Source of the DNA: Bacillota bacterium
Lineage (GTDB): Bacteria > Bacillota > Clostridia > Christensenellales > UMGS416
Assembly (NCBI GenBank): GCA_023435705.1
Contig: JAEYRH010000008.1
Span: forward strand, 310,001-374,000
Reading direction: 5' to 3'
DNA length: 64,000 bases
Each line of letters begins with the position of its first letter. Position 1 is the first letter of the stretch. This document shows positions 43,170 to 50,774 of this stretch, piece after piece. The notes under the pieces are model-generated. The model worked only from the letters and a program-made list of their open reading frames with translations. It did no database searches and was not told the DNA's origin. A program made the translations under genes and the position numbers.

Positions 43170-43811
43170 ATGCCGAACAGACTTGTCATTACAGTAGTGG
43201 TTCTTCTGCTAGCAGCAACATTGACTGGCTGCGGCGCGGCGCAACCGGTTGGCACTGCCGCCCCGTCTGCCACACAAAAATCCATATCAATAACCCCTAC
43301 CCCCTCACCAGCGGCAGGATCGCTGGAGGCCGCCCGCGCCCTCATCGCCGGCTGGCTCAAGCGCGAAGTGCCCGATTTCAACATGGACAGCCTAAGCGAT
43401 CTTGAGGAAACAGACCTCGGCATCGAGCACCTTTATGAGCTCACAGAAACACGGTTCTATACCCTCGGCAGCTTTCTTTACACGCTGCATGGCGGCAATG
43501 TCTCCCGCCTCTATTGCCTCACCACGCTGGACGCCCTTTTGGAGGATATGGACGGCGACAGCAAGGACGAGCTCGTGTTGCTATGCGACAACGGCTCAGG
43601 CTTGTATGTTTATCAGCTTTTCATTGTGAAGGGCGGGGCGGTGTATGAGCACACCATTGAGAGCACCGCCGGCGAGTATGGCTACCGGTTGGGCACGATG
43701 TGCTCCTGCGGTGTGCAGCTGCTGAAGGTGCAGCTGGAAAATGGCCAGGAGGCCGGGGCGGAAGTGGTGGGCGTGGTGATGCTGAGGGATGGACAGGTTG
43801 TGGTGGAGTGA
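43170..43811 (+). CDS. Lipoprotein with EF-hand-like Asp-rich motif
   Basis: 213 residues from ATG 43170 (GGGAG 5 nt upstream). The signal MPNRLVITVVVLLLAATLTGCG has lipobox LTGC. After a Pro/Thr/Ser-rich linker (about 25-50) comes a domain with FYTLGSFLYTLHGGNVSRLYCLT and DMDGDSKDELVLLCDNGSG (about 129-147). The second segment is a DxDxDxxDEL loop of the dockerin/FG-GAP or VCBS type, which could bind calcium. It is exposed on the outside of the cell. Function unknown. Confidence 0.7.
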   Translation: MPNRLVITVVVLLLAATLTGCGAAQPVGTAAPSATQKSISITPTPSPAAGSLEAARALIAGWLKREVPDFNMDSLSDLEETDLGIEHLYELTETRFYTLGSFLYTLHGGNVSRLYCLTTLDALLEDMDGDSKDELVLLCDNGSGLYVYQLFIVKGGAVYEHTIESTAGEYGYRLGTMCSCGVQLLKVQLENGQEAGAEVVGVVMLRDGQVVVE

Positions 43812-43813
43812 TA

Positions 43814-44512
43814 TTATTCATTTGGGTTGCGATGATAGAATTCATCTCGTGTCATCTTAAATATTTCCTTGAATGATGAATGGGATATGCAACTCAATTC
43901 ATCTCTGCTTATCTCTCTAAAAATGATTTCTTTTTGCGTAAGGTCAACCTCAGCAAGCTCAGATTCATGGAAAACAAATATTGTGTCAAATAGATATTTA
44001 TACCTGTCGGCAAGCATATTCAAAATAGAATTGTCACTTATTATAAGATCTAAAGATCTATAAAGATAATCCGAACCAATCATCCATGAGAAAATAAAAA
44101 GTTTGTTTTCGCGAAATTTCCGAAAGACATTTTTATTTAGTGTGTTTGTCTTGCTGAGAAATGCCCCAATAATATCATGATCTTCACCCCAGAATGAAAA
44201 CGATGCCAGCAATTGTTTGTTCGGCAGCAATTTTACATCAACTCTTCCGCTATTGATGTTATCCATGTTTGGCCTAGACAGTTCATTAATTGTCTTCCCA
44301 GAAATATCGCAAACTCGAGACATACTTTCCTGGATATGTTGTTTGTGGCTTGTTGTCACCTCAACACCAATTCCGTTCGGTTCGCAAACAATATCAGGTG
44401 ATTCTGATAGTTGTGCCTGATCATATTGCTGTGGAAAGAAGTGAATGAGAATTCTTCTTGCTCTTTCTTCTTCGAATTTATGCTTGTCATGCGAAGATAT
44501 TCTCCTGTCCAT
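43814..44512 (-). CDS. AT-rich orphan protein, possible PD-(D/E)xK-fold nuclease
   Basis: 232 residues from ATG 44512 (GGAGGAGCC upstream). The N-terminal part reads EEERARRILIHFFPQQYDQAQLSESPDIVCEPNGIGVEVTTSHK: a conserved D (about 40) and E (about 51) separated by one strand, E-V-T style, is the active-site layout of many restriction-like nucleases. The rest is a mixed alpha/beta region without recognised motifs. It is strongly AT-rich and stands alone, and converges on the preceding gene. It could be a solitary effector or a remnant of a defence system. Confidence 0.5.
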   Translation of the reverse strand: MDRRISSHDKHKFEEERARRILIHFFPQQYDQAQLSESPDIVCEPNGIGVEVTTSHKQHIQESMSRVCDISGKTINELSRPNMDNINSGRVDVKLLPNKQLLASFSFWGEDHDIIGAFLSKTNTLNKNVFRKFRENKLFIFSWMIGSDYLYRSLDLIISDNSILNMLADRYKYLFDTIFVFHESELAEVDLTQKEIIFREISRDELSCISHSSFKEIFKMTRDEFYHRNPNE

Positions 44513-44552
44513 TGGCTCCTCCGGCTGAATATCCCAATCAGCAATATGATTA

Positions 44553-44587
44553 GAAAAGGGTCATCTGGATGAACCAGATGACCCTTA
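44553..44587. terminator. Terminator upstream of the flavodoxin gene's 3' end
   Basis: AAGGGTCATCTGG-atga-ACCAGATGACCCTT, a 14-bp stem just beyond the stop of the minus-strand flavodoxin-like gene (44594). Confidence 0.75.
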
Positions 44588-44593
44588 ATGTAT

Positions 44594-45220
44594 TCACCTT
44601 ATGAAATTGGTGACCTGCCGCTCCTCCAGCTCCGGCGGCTGGATGCCGGCAAGGCGCCCCAGCTCAAAGCATTTGAGCATCCAGGCCATGTTGCGGCCCA
44701 GGGTGCGCATCACCTGCATGCCCTCTTTGTCCTGCCGCACTTCATCGGGGTTGCTGCCGTGCACCATGTTCCAATACTGGGAGGGCACCATCGGCATGCC
44801 GTTGATGCCAAAGTATTTGTTCAGCTGGTCCAGCGCCGCCGTGGACCCGGCCCTGCGGCAGCTTACGATTGCCGCGCCGGGCTTGCCACGGAAGCCTTCG
44901 CCGGCATAAAAGAACCGGTGCAGGAAACTGGTGATCGTGCCGGATGCGGCGGCATAATGCACCGGCGAGCCGAACACGAAGCCGTCTGATGTCTTGGCTT
45001 TTTCAAGCGCAAGATTCACAAAGCCGTCGTCGAAGGCGCAGCCGGTGGCGTCGGGCTTAAAGCAGGCGTGGCAGGCCGTGCAGCCCCGGATGGGCTTGTT
45101 GCCCAGGTGCAGGATCTCCACCTCGATGCCTTCCTTTTCCAGCTCGCCGGCAACTTCGCGGAGCGCTGTGTAGGTGCAGCCCTTTTCGTGGGGGCTGCCG
45201 TTGATCATCAGGACTTTCAT
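44594..45220 (-). CDS. Flavodoxin-fold NAD(P)H-dependent oxidoreductase
   Basis: 208 residues with AAAGGAGG before ATG 45220. MKVLMINGSPHEKGCTYTALREVAGEL is the FMN-phosphate loop (G-S-P-x-x-x-G-x-T), and GCTACHACFKPDATGCAFDD is the Cys-rich segment seen in iron-sulfur flavoproteins and relatives. DGFVFGSPVHYAAASGTITSFLHRFFYAG is the second FMN contact. It is probably a cytosolic quinone or disulfide reductase; the substrate is unknown. Downstream is a strong hairpin terminator. Confidence 0.9.
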   Translation of the reverse strand: MKVLMINGSPHEKGCTYTALREVAGELEKEGIEVEILHLGNKPIRGCTACHACFKPDATGCAFDDGFVNLALEKAKTSDGFVFGSPVHYAAASGTITSFLHRFFYAGEGFRGKPGAAIVSCRRAGSTAALDQLNKYFGINGMPMVPSQYWNMVHGSNPDEVRQDKEGMQVMRTLGRNMAWMLKCFELGRLAGIQPPELEERQVTNFIR

Positions 45221-45233
45221 GGCGGTACCTCCT

Positions 45234-45309
45234 TTAATCCCCCCTGGCCCCTCGAGGCCATCCCCCCTTGAATTTTTGCCTTCGGCAAAAACAAAGGGGG
45301 TAGGGAGTC
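45234..45309 (+). repeat. Repeat A
   Basis: Stem TGGCC-cctcga-GGCCA between C-runs, then TTTTTGCC-ttcg-GGCAAAAA and AAAGGGGGTAGGGAG. Confidence 0.65.
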
Positions 45310-45331
45310 GCTTCGAAATAGAACAAGAGCG

Positions 45332-45877
45332 TTATAGTTCCACAAACGTGGGCTCATGCCCTGTGTGCGGCAGGAACTTATGGAGCAGGTCATCGAGCCG
45401 GAGCTTGAGGCTCGCGGTGTTCACACAGGGGTGGCAGCCCACATATTGCTGTGTGAGCAGGTCGCGGTCAATGAGCAACCGCACCTTGCGCTCCCGGTCG
45501 TTCATCAGGCCAAGCACGCTCACCGACCCCGGCGTGAGATCCAGCAGCGCCTCCATTTCCGCAGGGCTTGCGAAGGAAAGCCGCGACGAGCCGATCTGCC
45601 GGCTCAGATCCTTGGTGCGAAATGGCTTGTTGCCCGGCATCATCAGCAGGCAGTGGCCGGTGTGGCTGGCCGTGCACAGAAACAGGTTCTTGCAGATCTC
45701 AATGCCCAGCAGCTTATCCACCTCGTGGCAGGCCTCAATGGAGGGCGTTGGCTCATGGTCCAGCCGGAGGTAGGCGATGCCAAGTTCGTCCAGCAGCGCA
45801 TAGGCGCGCAGCTCCCGGTCTTTACGGCCCTGCGGGTCCGGCGGGCAGCTGAATAGCGTGGTGTCGGTCGTGATCAT
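45332..45877 (-). CDS. Prolyl-tRNA deacylase-like (ProXp-ala/YbaK family)
   Basis: 181 residues from ATG 45877 (GGAAGG upstream; the GTG one codon earlier is less likely). AYLRLDHEPTPSIEACHEVD, NLFLCTASHTGHCLLMMPGNKPFRTKDLSRQ, and TPGSVSVLGLMNDRERKVRLLIDRDLL match the prolyl-tRNA-synthetase-associated editing domain. Such free-standing proteins hydrolyse Ala mischarged on tRNA-Pro. Together with the following membrane gene it forms no obvious operon. Confidence 0.85.
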   Translation of the reverse strand: MITTDTTLFSCPPDPQGRKDRELRAYALLDELGIAYLRLDHEPTPSIEACHEVDKLLGIEICKNLFLCTASHTGHCLLMMPGNKPFRTKDLSRQIGSSRLSFASPAEMEALLDLTPGSVSVLGLMNDRERKVRLLIDRDLLTQQYVGCHPCVNTASLKLRLDDLLHKFLPHTGHEPTFVEL

Positions 45878-45902
45878 CACAAACCTTCCAAGTGTTATCA
45901 GA

Positions 45903-46214
45903 TTACCAGATCCAGGGGATCACGGTGAAGCACAATGCGCGGATCACCACACCCCGCAGCGGCTTGGCTTCGCCTTCAAATGCCCTGCGGATGAAAAGCG
46001 CCATCAGCAGCAGCATTACCGCCGCGATCACCATGCCGCCATAATGCACGATATCCATTGTCTCGGTGCTGTTGAGTGAATTGTGCACGACAGGCTGCTC
46101 GGGCGGTTCGTAGGCCAGATAGGCGGCCAGGCCGCCGAAGGGAGCAAAGAAAAAGACAACCAGGCACACTGCCGCGATCACGACACCGATGATTCCAAAG
46201 AGGTGCTTCTTCAT
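45903..46214 (-). CDS. Small two-span membrane protein
   Basis: 103 residues from ATG 46214 (CAGGAGG upstream). The first membrane span (about 5-25: LFGIIGVVIAAVCLVVFFFAPFG) is followed by a short external loop (about 35-52) and a second span (about 56-75). No motif recognised. The gene is 25 bp before the prolyl-tRNA deacylase gene in the same orientation reading from the right, so cotranscription is not excluded. Confidence 0.55.
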   Translation of the reverse strand: MKKHLFGIIGVVIAAVCLVVFFFAPFGGLAAYLAYEPPEQPVVHNSLNSTETMDIVHYGGMVIAAVMLLLMALFIRRAFEGEAKPLRGVVIRALCFTVIPWIW

Positions 46215-46322
46215 CCGAACCTCCTGAACAGCCTTCAAAAGCGCCGCCAACCGGCCGGCCTCCCCCTAGTATACCAGAGAACCGCGCCGGTCGTATATCC
46301 CCTTCCCCGCACCGATATCCCA

Positions 46323-46351
46323 CACCACCGTTTGCCATATCTCATATAGTA
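46323..46351 (+). promoter_or_regulatory. Sigma-K-like sporulation promoter
   Basis: CACC (46323-46326), 16-nt spacer, CATATAGTA (46343-46351): an exact match to mACm-N16-CATAnnnTA. The start codon of the Cys-rich gene is about 17 nt downstream. Confidence 0.6.
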
Positions 46352-46367
46352 TACGGGAGGTGTTACC

Positions 46368-46838
46368 ATGCCATATGTGGACATCAGCACTTGGACAGGC
46401 GGAACCAGGTGGACCGCGTTGTGGAACGGCGAATCTGCCAACGAGCTTGGCATAACCGCCGGCGACTTCTGCTCCCGGTTCACCAGGAGGTTCTGCAACC
46501 TGTTCTGCGGCCAAAACAACAACCGCCGGCGCTGCGGGTTCTGCAACCTGGGCGGCGGCAACAACAACAACAACGGCACCAGGGCCTGCTGCCTGGCGTG
46601 TGTCCGGATCGCCCCGGATATCTGCCAGGAAGTCTTCGCGGCCCGCGCCAACGTGATCGACTTCTGTGAGTGCTTCAGCGCCGACTTCTGCACCCGCTTC
46701 GTGGACGCGTATATCGAAGAGCGGAACCTGCCGGAAGCCTGCCGGGGCGTGCTGTGCGCCCGTTGCTGCGCGGCCAGCCGGGTCGCGTGCAGGGAAGTGC
46801 TCCGGGAGTTGGGGGCGAACGCAAGCTGCTGCTTCTAA
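46368..46838 (+). CDS. Cys- and Asn-rich 156-residue protein, probable spore-coat protein
   Basis: 19 cysteines in 156 residues, including CNLFC, CGFC, CC, CEC and a C-terminal SCCF; a central Asn tract follows a Gly-Gly-Gly. The start MPYVDISTWTGGTRWTALWNGE is unrelated to any family I know. ATG 46368 follows GGGAGG. The composition (Cys-rich, Gly/Asn low-complexity, small, soluble) is that of Firmicute spore-coat or crust proteins, and the perfect sigma-K-type promoter supports it. YmaF, another spore-associated gene, follows with the same promoter type. Confidence 0.55.
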   Translation: MPYVDISTWTGGTRWTALWNGESANELGITAGDFCSRFTRRFCNLFCGQNNNRRRCGFCNLGGGNNNNNGTRACCLACVRIAPDICQEVFAARANVIDFCECFSADFCTRFVDAYIEERNLPEACRGVLCARCCAASRVACREVLRELGANASCCF

Positions 46839-46939
46839 GGAGCAGGAGTACACAAAGGAATAGCGGGCGTGAGCCCGCTGGTACATACGGTTTTCAAGCC
46901 ATGTTCCATATTCCACGTTCCATCCCATTTTGCCAGAAT

Positions 46940-46968
46940 CACCATATCAGGCGATATCTCATAGGATA
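46940..46968 (+). promoter_or_regulatory. Sigma-K-like sporulation promoter
   Basis: CACC (46940-46943), 16-nt spacer, CATAGGATA (46960-46968): exact match to mACm-N16-CATAnnnTA, 29 nt before the ymaF start. Confidence 0.6.
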
Positions 46969-46996
46969 TACCATCCATGAAACTGGAGGGACTCAC

Positions 46997-47437
46997 ATGA
47001 AATATGACAGGTTCTATGTGGGAGGCGGCCGCGAGGAGCAGGAAAGCGCGCCCAGAGACGAGATGAAACGCCGACCGGACAAGGAGCACGGGTGCCCCGG
47101 CGTGGAGCTGACGCACACCCACGAGTTTGAGGGCAGCACCAAGCTGGCCGAATTGCAGGACGACCCGCACAACCACCGCTTCGCCGGCGTGACCGGCCCG
47201 GAAATCGAAGTGCCCGGCGGCCACATCCACAAGGTGTTCACCCGCACGGACTTCTTTGACAACCATTTCCACATCGTGATCCGCAACACCGGCCTGCAGA
47301 AGCCCGTGGGCAACGGCAAGCATGTGCACTTTGTGAAGGGCATGACGGAGGAGGCCGACGGCCACCGGCATGAGTTCCAGTTTGCCACGCTGATTGAGGA
47401 CCCGCTGAGCCCGCCGCCGGAAGAAGACGACTGCTGA
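46997..47437 (+). CDS. YmaF-family His-rich protein
   Basis: 146 residues from ATG 46997 (GGAGGG upstream). Histidine motifs run through the protein: THTHEFEGST, DDPHNHRFAGVTG, GGHIHKVFTRTDFFDNHFHIVIR, GKHVHFVKGMT and DGHRHEFQFATLIED. This is the YmaF family, found in spore formers and probably metal binding. The acidic C-terminus is DPLSPPPEEDDC. It shares its promoter type with the Cys-rich gene just upstream, so the two probably belong to the same late mother-cell regulon. Confidence 0.85.
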   Translation: MKYDRFYVGGGREEQESAPRDEMKRRPDKEHGCPGVELTHTHEFEGSTKLAELQDDPHNHRFAGVTGPEIEVPGGHIHKVFTRTDFFDNHFHIVIRNTGLQKPVGNGKHVHFVKGMTEEADGHRHEFQFATLIEDPLSPPPEEDDC

Positions 47438-47662
47438 GAGACTGAGTGCGCGAAAGATGACAGACAGGAGCGGGCGGTTCCGCCTGCTGGAAGTTCCTTA
47501 AGGCACTGGGAAGGAAGCCCGCCGGGGTGCGCTGCGCGCGGGGCTGCAAGGGCAGATGGGCTGTGTGCGCGGGGGCCGGGGGCTGGGGGTACAAAAGGGA
47601 AAAGCGGGCCGGGGGCCCGCGGGGTACATAGGAGGTTCAAAGTCATTAACAGTTGCCAAAGA

Positions 47663-48217
47663 CTAAATCGTAGAGACCATTTCAGAAAGATGCGCAAGAA
47701 CGAACTTCTGAGCGTTCATATTGTAGTAATTCACAGTATATGTATCACCTAATGAATTGACTTTCGGCAATGAAATAATTCCTATTGATTCTCCTTTTTT
47801 TGTGACAAACTTAAATGACCGATAATCGCCAAGCTCTGCTTCAGCTAAGTATTCATTCTGCATTAACCAGTATGTTATTTGAGTTGCCTTCAACTTCTTC
47901 ATGTATCTGTGGTTTATCGATTCATTCAATAGAAAGACAAATCTACTAATAGAAATTGGTTCTGACGATAACGGAATTTTCTCGATATCACAATCTGGTA
48001 TGCAAAAAGCACTTTTATAATTCTGTTTCCTATTACCTGATATATTACTTTTCAAGTAGTTGTCTAAAACATCAGATACGGCTAAAAAGCACTTTTGTAG
48101 TTCTTTATTATTAAGTACAGTATCATCTGGGAACGCAATGTTGCAGGTTGGATCAATACCAATCGACAAGCAATCCATGTAGAACTTTAGAGCAAGAACT
48201 TTTCCTTTTTCGATCAT
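47663..48217 (-). CDS. Retron-linked protein of unknown function with winged-helix-like C-terminal domain
   Basis: 184 residues, AT-rich, starting 13 bp after the reverse-transcriptase stop with its own GGAGG, so it is coupled to the retron operon. The N-terminal half is not recognised. The C-terminal half (KATQITYWLMQNEYLAEAEL...FVTKKGESIGI, about 108-150, then YYNMNAQKFVLAHL) follows a pattern I recall from Firmicute proteins with a small DNA-binding-like fold: 'T-x-I-x-x-W-L ... T-x-x-G-x-x-x-G-I'. It is a candidate accessory or effector of the retron, not part of the best-known cores. Confidence 0.5.
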   Translation of the reverse strand: MIEKGKVLALKFYMDCLSIGIDPTCNIAFPDDTVLNNKELQKCFLAVSDVLDNYLKSNISGNRKQNYKSAFCIPDCDIEKIPLSSEPISISRFVFLLNESINHRYMKKLKATQITYWLMQNEYLAEAELGDYRSFKFVTKKGESIGIISLPKVNSLGDTYTVNYYNMNAQKFVLAHLSEMVSTI

Positions 48218-48230
48218 GATGTGCCTCCGA

Positions 48231-49256
48231 CTAATAATCCCATATTAAGCTATCAAGCAATGAAAGTACTTTTTTACCTTCTTCTGGCTCAACCATGTTG
48301 ATGTAGTAGGCTTTTCCATACAAATGTTCCTTGTAAAATGCTTTATCACAAGCAATACGCCTTAAGTGTTCTGATATGCCGAATCTCTTACAATAGTAGA
48401 TTTCTTGACGTAGTGCTCTTTTAAATTTCTTTGGGACGCTCAATCTGCCTTGATTTACGTTTAAGCCTGTTACAACTTGACGCTGATGCTTATACAAAAT
48501 ACGTTTTTTGGAGGTATTCACTTCAAAGCCTTCACTTACAATTATTTCTTCAATTAGTCTGATACAATCCTGTATAGAGTATCTTCCAGAAATTGTTATA
48601 TCATCTGCATACCTAGTATAGCTTGCGTTATATTTTGCTACTAGTGATGAAATTCTTTTGTCCATTTTTAGGCAAACAATATTTGATATTAGCGGACTTG
48701 CGGGCGATCCCTGTGGCAAGCATCCTTCATATGTGCAAAGTCTGGCAAGTGCAAAAGACACTTCCTTTGTGTATCCATAATATGAAAATATTCTGAACAC
48801 AGTATCAATGTCAATAGATGGAAAGAAATCTTTAATGTCTAAATTGATAATGCATTCTTTCCCAACATGGGCTTTTGCGTTTGTTACTATTGATTTGCCT
48901 CTACAAAAGCCATTTGCATGATCTGATATATGAATATTGTTAAGAATATTATCAAGTATCCAGCGCTGGATATACTTTAGTTCAGCAGAGGGAACTTGTA
49001 GAACTCTCATGCTGCCATTTCTTTTAGGAATGGAGATTTTCTTGTAGAAATATGATTCTGTTGTAAGTATATACGAACCAAGATGATAGGCACCAATACC
49101 AAGCAGTAATGATAAATGTTTTATATCGAAAATAACAGGTAAATTATTGTCTAGGAGCCTCTCGGCATACAGCAAGCATCTTTTCGAATAGTATTTCCCT
49201 CTTTTTTGGTTAATCAGCTCAAGCTTCAGATTAGTAATGTAATCTTCTTTGTTCAC
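48231..49256 (-). CDS. Retron reverse transcriptase
   Basis: 341 residues from GTG 49256. This start is chosen because AAGGAG lies 10 nt upstream, whereas the longer frame's ATG (49289) has no ribosome site and lies inside the a2 repeat of the msr-msd RNA. Retron hallmarks: the NAxxH motif (NAKAH, 126-130), palm motif DIKDFF (140-145), QGSPASP (182-188), catalytic YADD (216-219) and VTG in the thumb-side Y region (262-264). It copies part of the ncRNA into msDNA, joined by a 2'-5' bond to a conserved guanosine. Strongly AT-rich. Confidence 0.95.
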   Translation of the reverse strand: MNKEDYITNLKLELINQKRGKYYSKRCLLYAERLLDNNLPVIFDIKHLSLLLGIGAYHLGSYILTTESYFYKKISIPKRNGSMRVLQVPSAELKYIQRWILDNILNNIHISDHANGFCRGKSIVTNAKAHVGKECIINLDIKDFFPSIDIDTVFRIFSYYGYTKEVSFALARLCTYEGCLPQGSPASPLISNIVCLKMDKRISSLVAKYNASYTRYADDITISGRYSIQDCIRLIEEIIVSEGFEVNTSKKRILYKHQRQVVTGLNVNQGRLSVPKKFKRALRQEIYYCKRFGISEHLRRIACDKAFYKEHLYGKAYYINMVEPEEGKKVLSLLDSLIWDY

Positions 49257-49281
49257 ACTCCCCGCGCTCCTTATGGTTTTG

Positions 49282-49482
49282 TTAAGCATGGCATGCCGCT
49301 ACTTAATCTGTGATTGTAAACTTCCGTAAGTGTAACTTGTTACAATTACGGAAACAACAAGTTGCATTCCCAACTTGTTGGTTAGGATACGAATGCTTGT
49401 CTTCGTATCCTAAGCAGGTAAGTAATTAATTGTCTATGAAAGGCAACTAGCCTTTCGCCTTCTAGCAGCATGCCATGCTTAA
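49282..49482 (-). ncRNA. Retron msr-msd noncoding RNA
   Basis: A 201-nt region between two ORFs. Minus strand, 5' to 3': a1 (49463-49482) and a2 (49282-49301) are 20-nt inverted repeats pairing at 19 positions, the twentieth being a G-U wobble. Between them lie four hairpins: 49438-49456 (7-bp stem), 49383-49412 (11 bp), 49355-49380 (9 bp) and 49322-49353 (8 bp plus a 6-bp inner stem). The G at 49462, right after a1, is the candidate branching guanosine. Arrangement and position just upstream of the RT match a retron ncRNA. The exact msr/msd border is not determined. Confidence 0.85.
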
Positions 49483-49487
49483 ACAAA

Positions 49488-49811
49488 CTATAGTTTTGTT
49501 AAGAACTTCTCCGGAACATAAGGCTTGTTGATAGACCATGCGGAATTCTTGTCAATTCTCTCATATCGTATATCTGGCTCACTATATTTGTAATAATCAA
49601 TGCTTTTATTAACTAATTGAAGCCTCCCTTTCTTTGTTAATCCCAGTATATTTGCATCATACTTAAGAAGATCATTTTCTATTAATTCATCTAATAACGA
49701 ATCAAGCTTACTTATGCTGATGCCAAGAGTTCTCATTACATCATAAATTGAGTAATGATCTTGCTTTTCCTTAAAATATGCAAGTATCATTAACTTGAGA
49801 TAATTGTCCAA
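49488..49811 (-). CDS. Winged-helix DNA-binding protein of the retron
   Basis: 107 residues from a TTG start at 49811, which lies 9 nt after AAAGGA inside the 3' end of the PRTase-like gene. DHYSIYDVMRTLGISISKLDSLLDELIENDLLKYDANILGLTKKGR (about 18-62) is a compact helix-turn-helix with a wing, followed by a variable tail. Its stop is 6 bp before a1 of the ncRNA. It is probably the DNA-binding partner of the PRTase-like effector, as in retrons that pair an enzymatic effector with a winged helix. Confidence 0.7.
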   Translation of the reverse strand: MDNYLKLMILAYFKEKQDHYSIYDVMRTLGISISKLDSLLDELIENDLLKYDANILGLTKKGRLQLVNKSIDYYKYSEPDIRYERIDKNSAWSINKPYVPEKFLTKL

Positions 49812-49814
49812 AGC

Positions 49815-50726
49815 TTATATTCCTTTTTGCGCATTATAGTTTTGCGCCCTTCTTCTTTTCCTGTCATTAATTAGTTTATCTAGCGTCTCTTTTCTTTGCC
49901 ATTCAGGTCTTGGATCATTCGTTCTTGGAAAAATTGCCTTATACCGTTTATCGACCCACCTAAAAAGGCCAAGTGTATTATTAGGTGTGTTATTATGAAA
50001 AGCCATTAAGCCCTCAGATTCCTCATAACCTAAAATATGAGGCTGAGGGATTCCTAAGCTTTGTGATAAATCTACAAAGCTAGTTTTTATAACTATCAAA
50101 TCATCTCCTAATACTGGATTAATAAATGCTTTACATCTAGCTATTGAGTATAGCGGTACAATCGATACATCTAGCTCAGCAGCACATTGTGCAATTTTTT
50201 CGAGTGATTCCTCCATAGCGTGTATAATGATATAGAATATTCTCTTGTTTTTATATACTAATGCATTTTCTCTAACATAATCTGTTAATGTTTTGCCTGT
50301 TCCGCTACAATCATCTACAAGAATAATGTTATCTATCATTTCCCATTGCTTATTTGTAATAAAGGTAGTATCAGCAAAACATATATGCTTATTTAGATTA
50401 TTAATAAACTTATAATCTATCCAATAATCTATTGAACTATTCCCTTCACCAGTTTTTGATCTGATGAAAGTATAAATAGTATTCTCATCGCTTATAAGAT
50501 ATTCATCAATTAATTTCTGATGTAGTTGTCTTAGTATTCTATTCGTTTCAGTGTGTGTATAATAATCAAAATTCTCAAGCAATTTAAGAACAAGTGGTTT
50601 TGATTCATCGGGTAATTGTGCTATCCATGTAATGAAATTCTCTTTAAAATCATCTGTTCGTTTGTCTTGTGAACTCCATCTTGCAAGACACTGATCTATA
50701 AAAGTCTTATATTCATTTTCATTCAT
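49815..50726 (-). CDS. Phosphoribosyltransferase-like retron effector
   Basis: 303 residues from ATG 50726 (AAAGGAGG upstream). The core IILVDDCSGTGKT (134-146) is the PRPP-binding loop of type I phosphoribosyltransferases (two acidic residues, then a small-residue/Thr loop), followed by a beta-strand/helix pattern (RIFYIIIHAMEESLEKIAQCAAELDVSIVPLYS) typical of the fold. An N-terminal helical region of about 110 residues is extra. It has no biosynthetic partner. Position in a retron suggests a toxin-like effector acting on nucleotides or their precursors. AT-rich. Confidence 0.65.
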   Translation of the reverse strand: MNENEYKTFIDQCLARWSSQDKRTDDFKENFITWIAQLPDESKPLVLKLLENFDYYTHTETNRILRQLHQKLIDEYLISDENTIYTFIRSKTGEGNSSIDYWIDYKFINNLNKHICFADTTFITNKQWEMIDNIILVDDCSGTGKTLTDYVRENALVYKNKRIFYIIIHAMEESLEKIAQCAAELDVSIVPLYSIARCKAFINPVLGDDLIVIKTSFVDLSQSLGIPQPHILGYEESEGLMAFHNNTPNNTLGLFRWVDKRYKAIFPRTNDPRPEWQRKETLDKLINDRKRRRAQNYNAQKGI

Positions 50727-50774
50727 GTTCTTGCCTCCTTTCACTAATGATCAATAGATGTTGAATTATAAGTC

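Noticed and set aside
42992..43405. 137-aa plus-strand ORF running into the lipoprotein gene
   Set aside because: Different frame from the recognisable lipoprotein, no ribosome site, Arg/Ser-rich shadow composition.
48231..49289. Group II intron or diversity-generating retroelement for the RT
   Set aside because: No maturase or HNH domain, no intron domain V, no template/variable repeats; NAxxH and VTG motifs point to a retron.
49282..49482. Riboswitch or ordinary terminator pair in the gap upstream of the RT
   Set aside because: The 20-nt closing inverted repeat and neighbouring RT fit a retron ncRNA much better, and no T-runs follow the hairpins.
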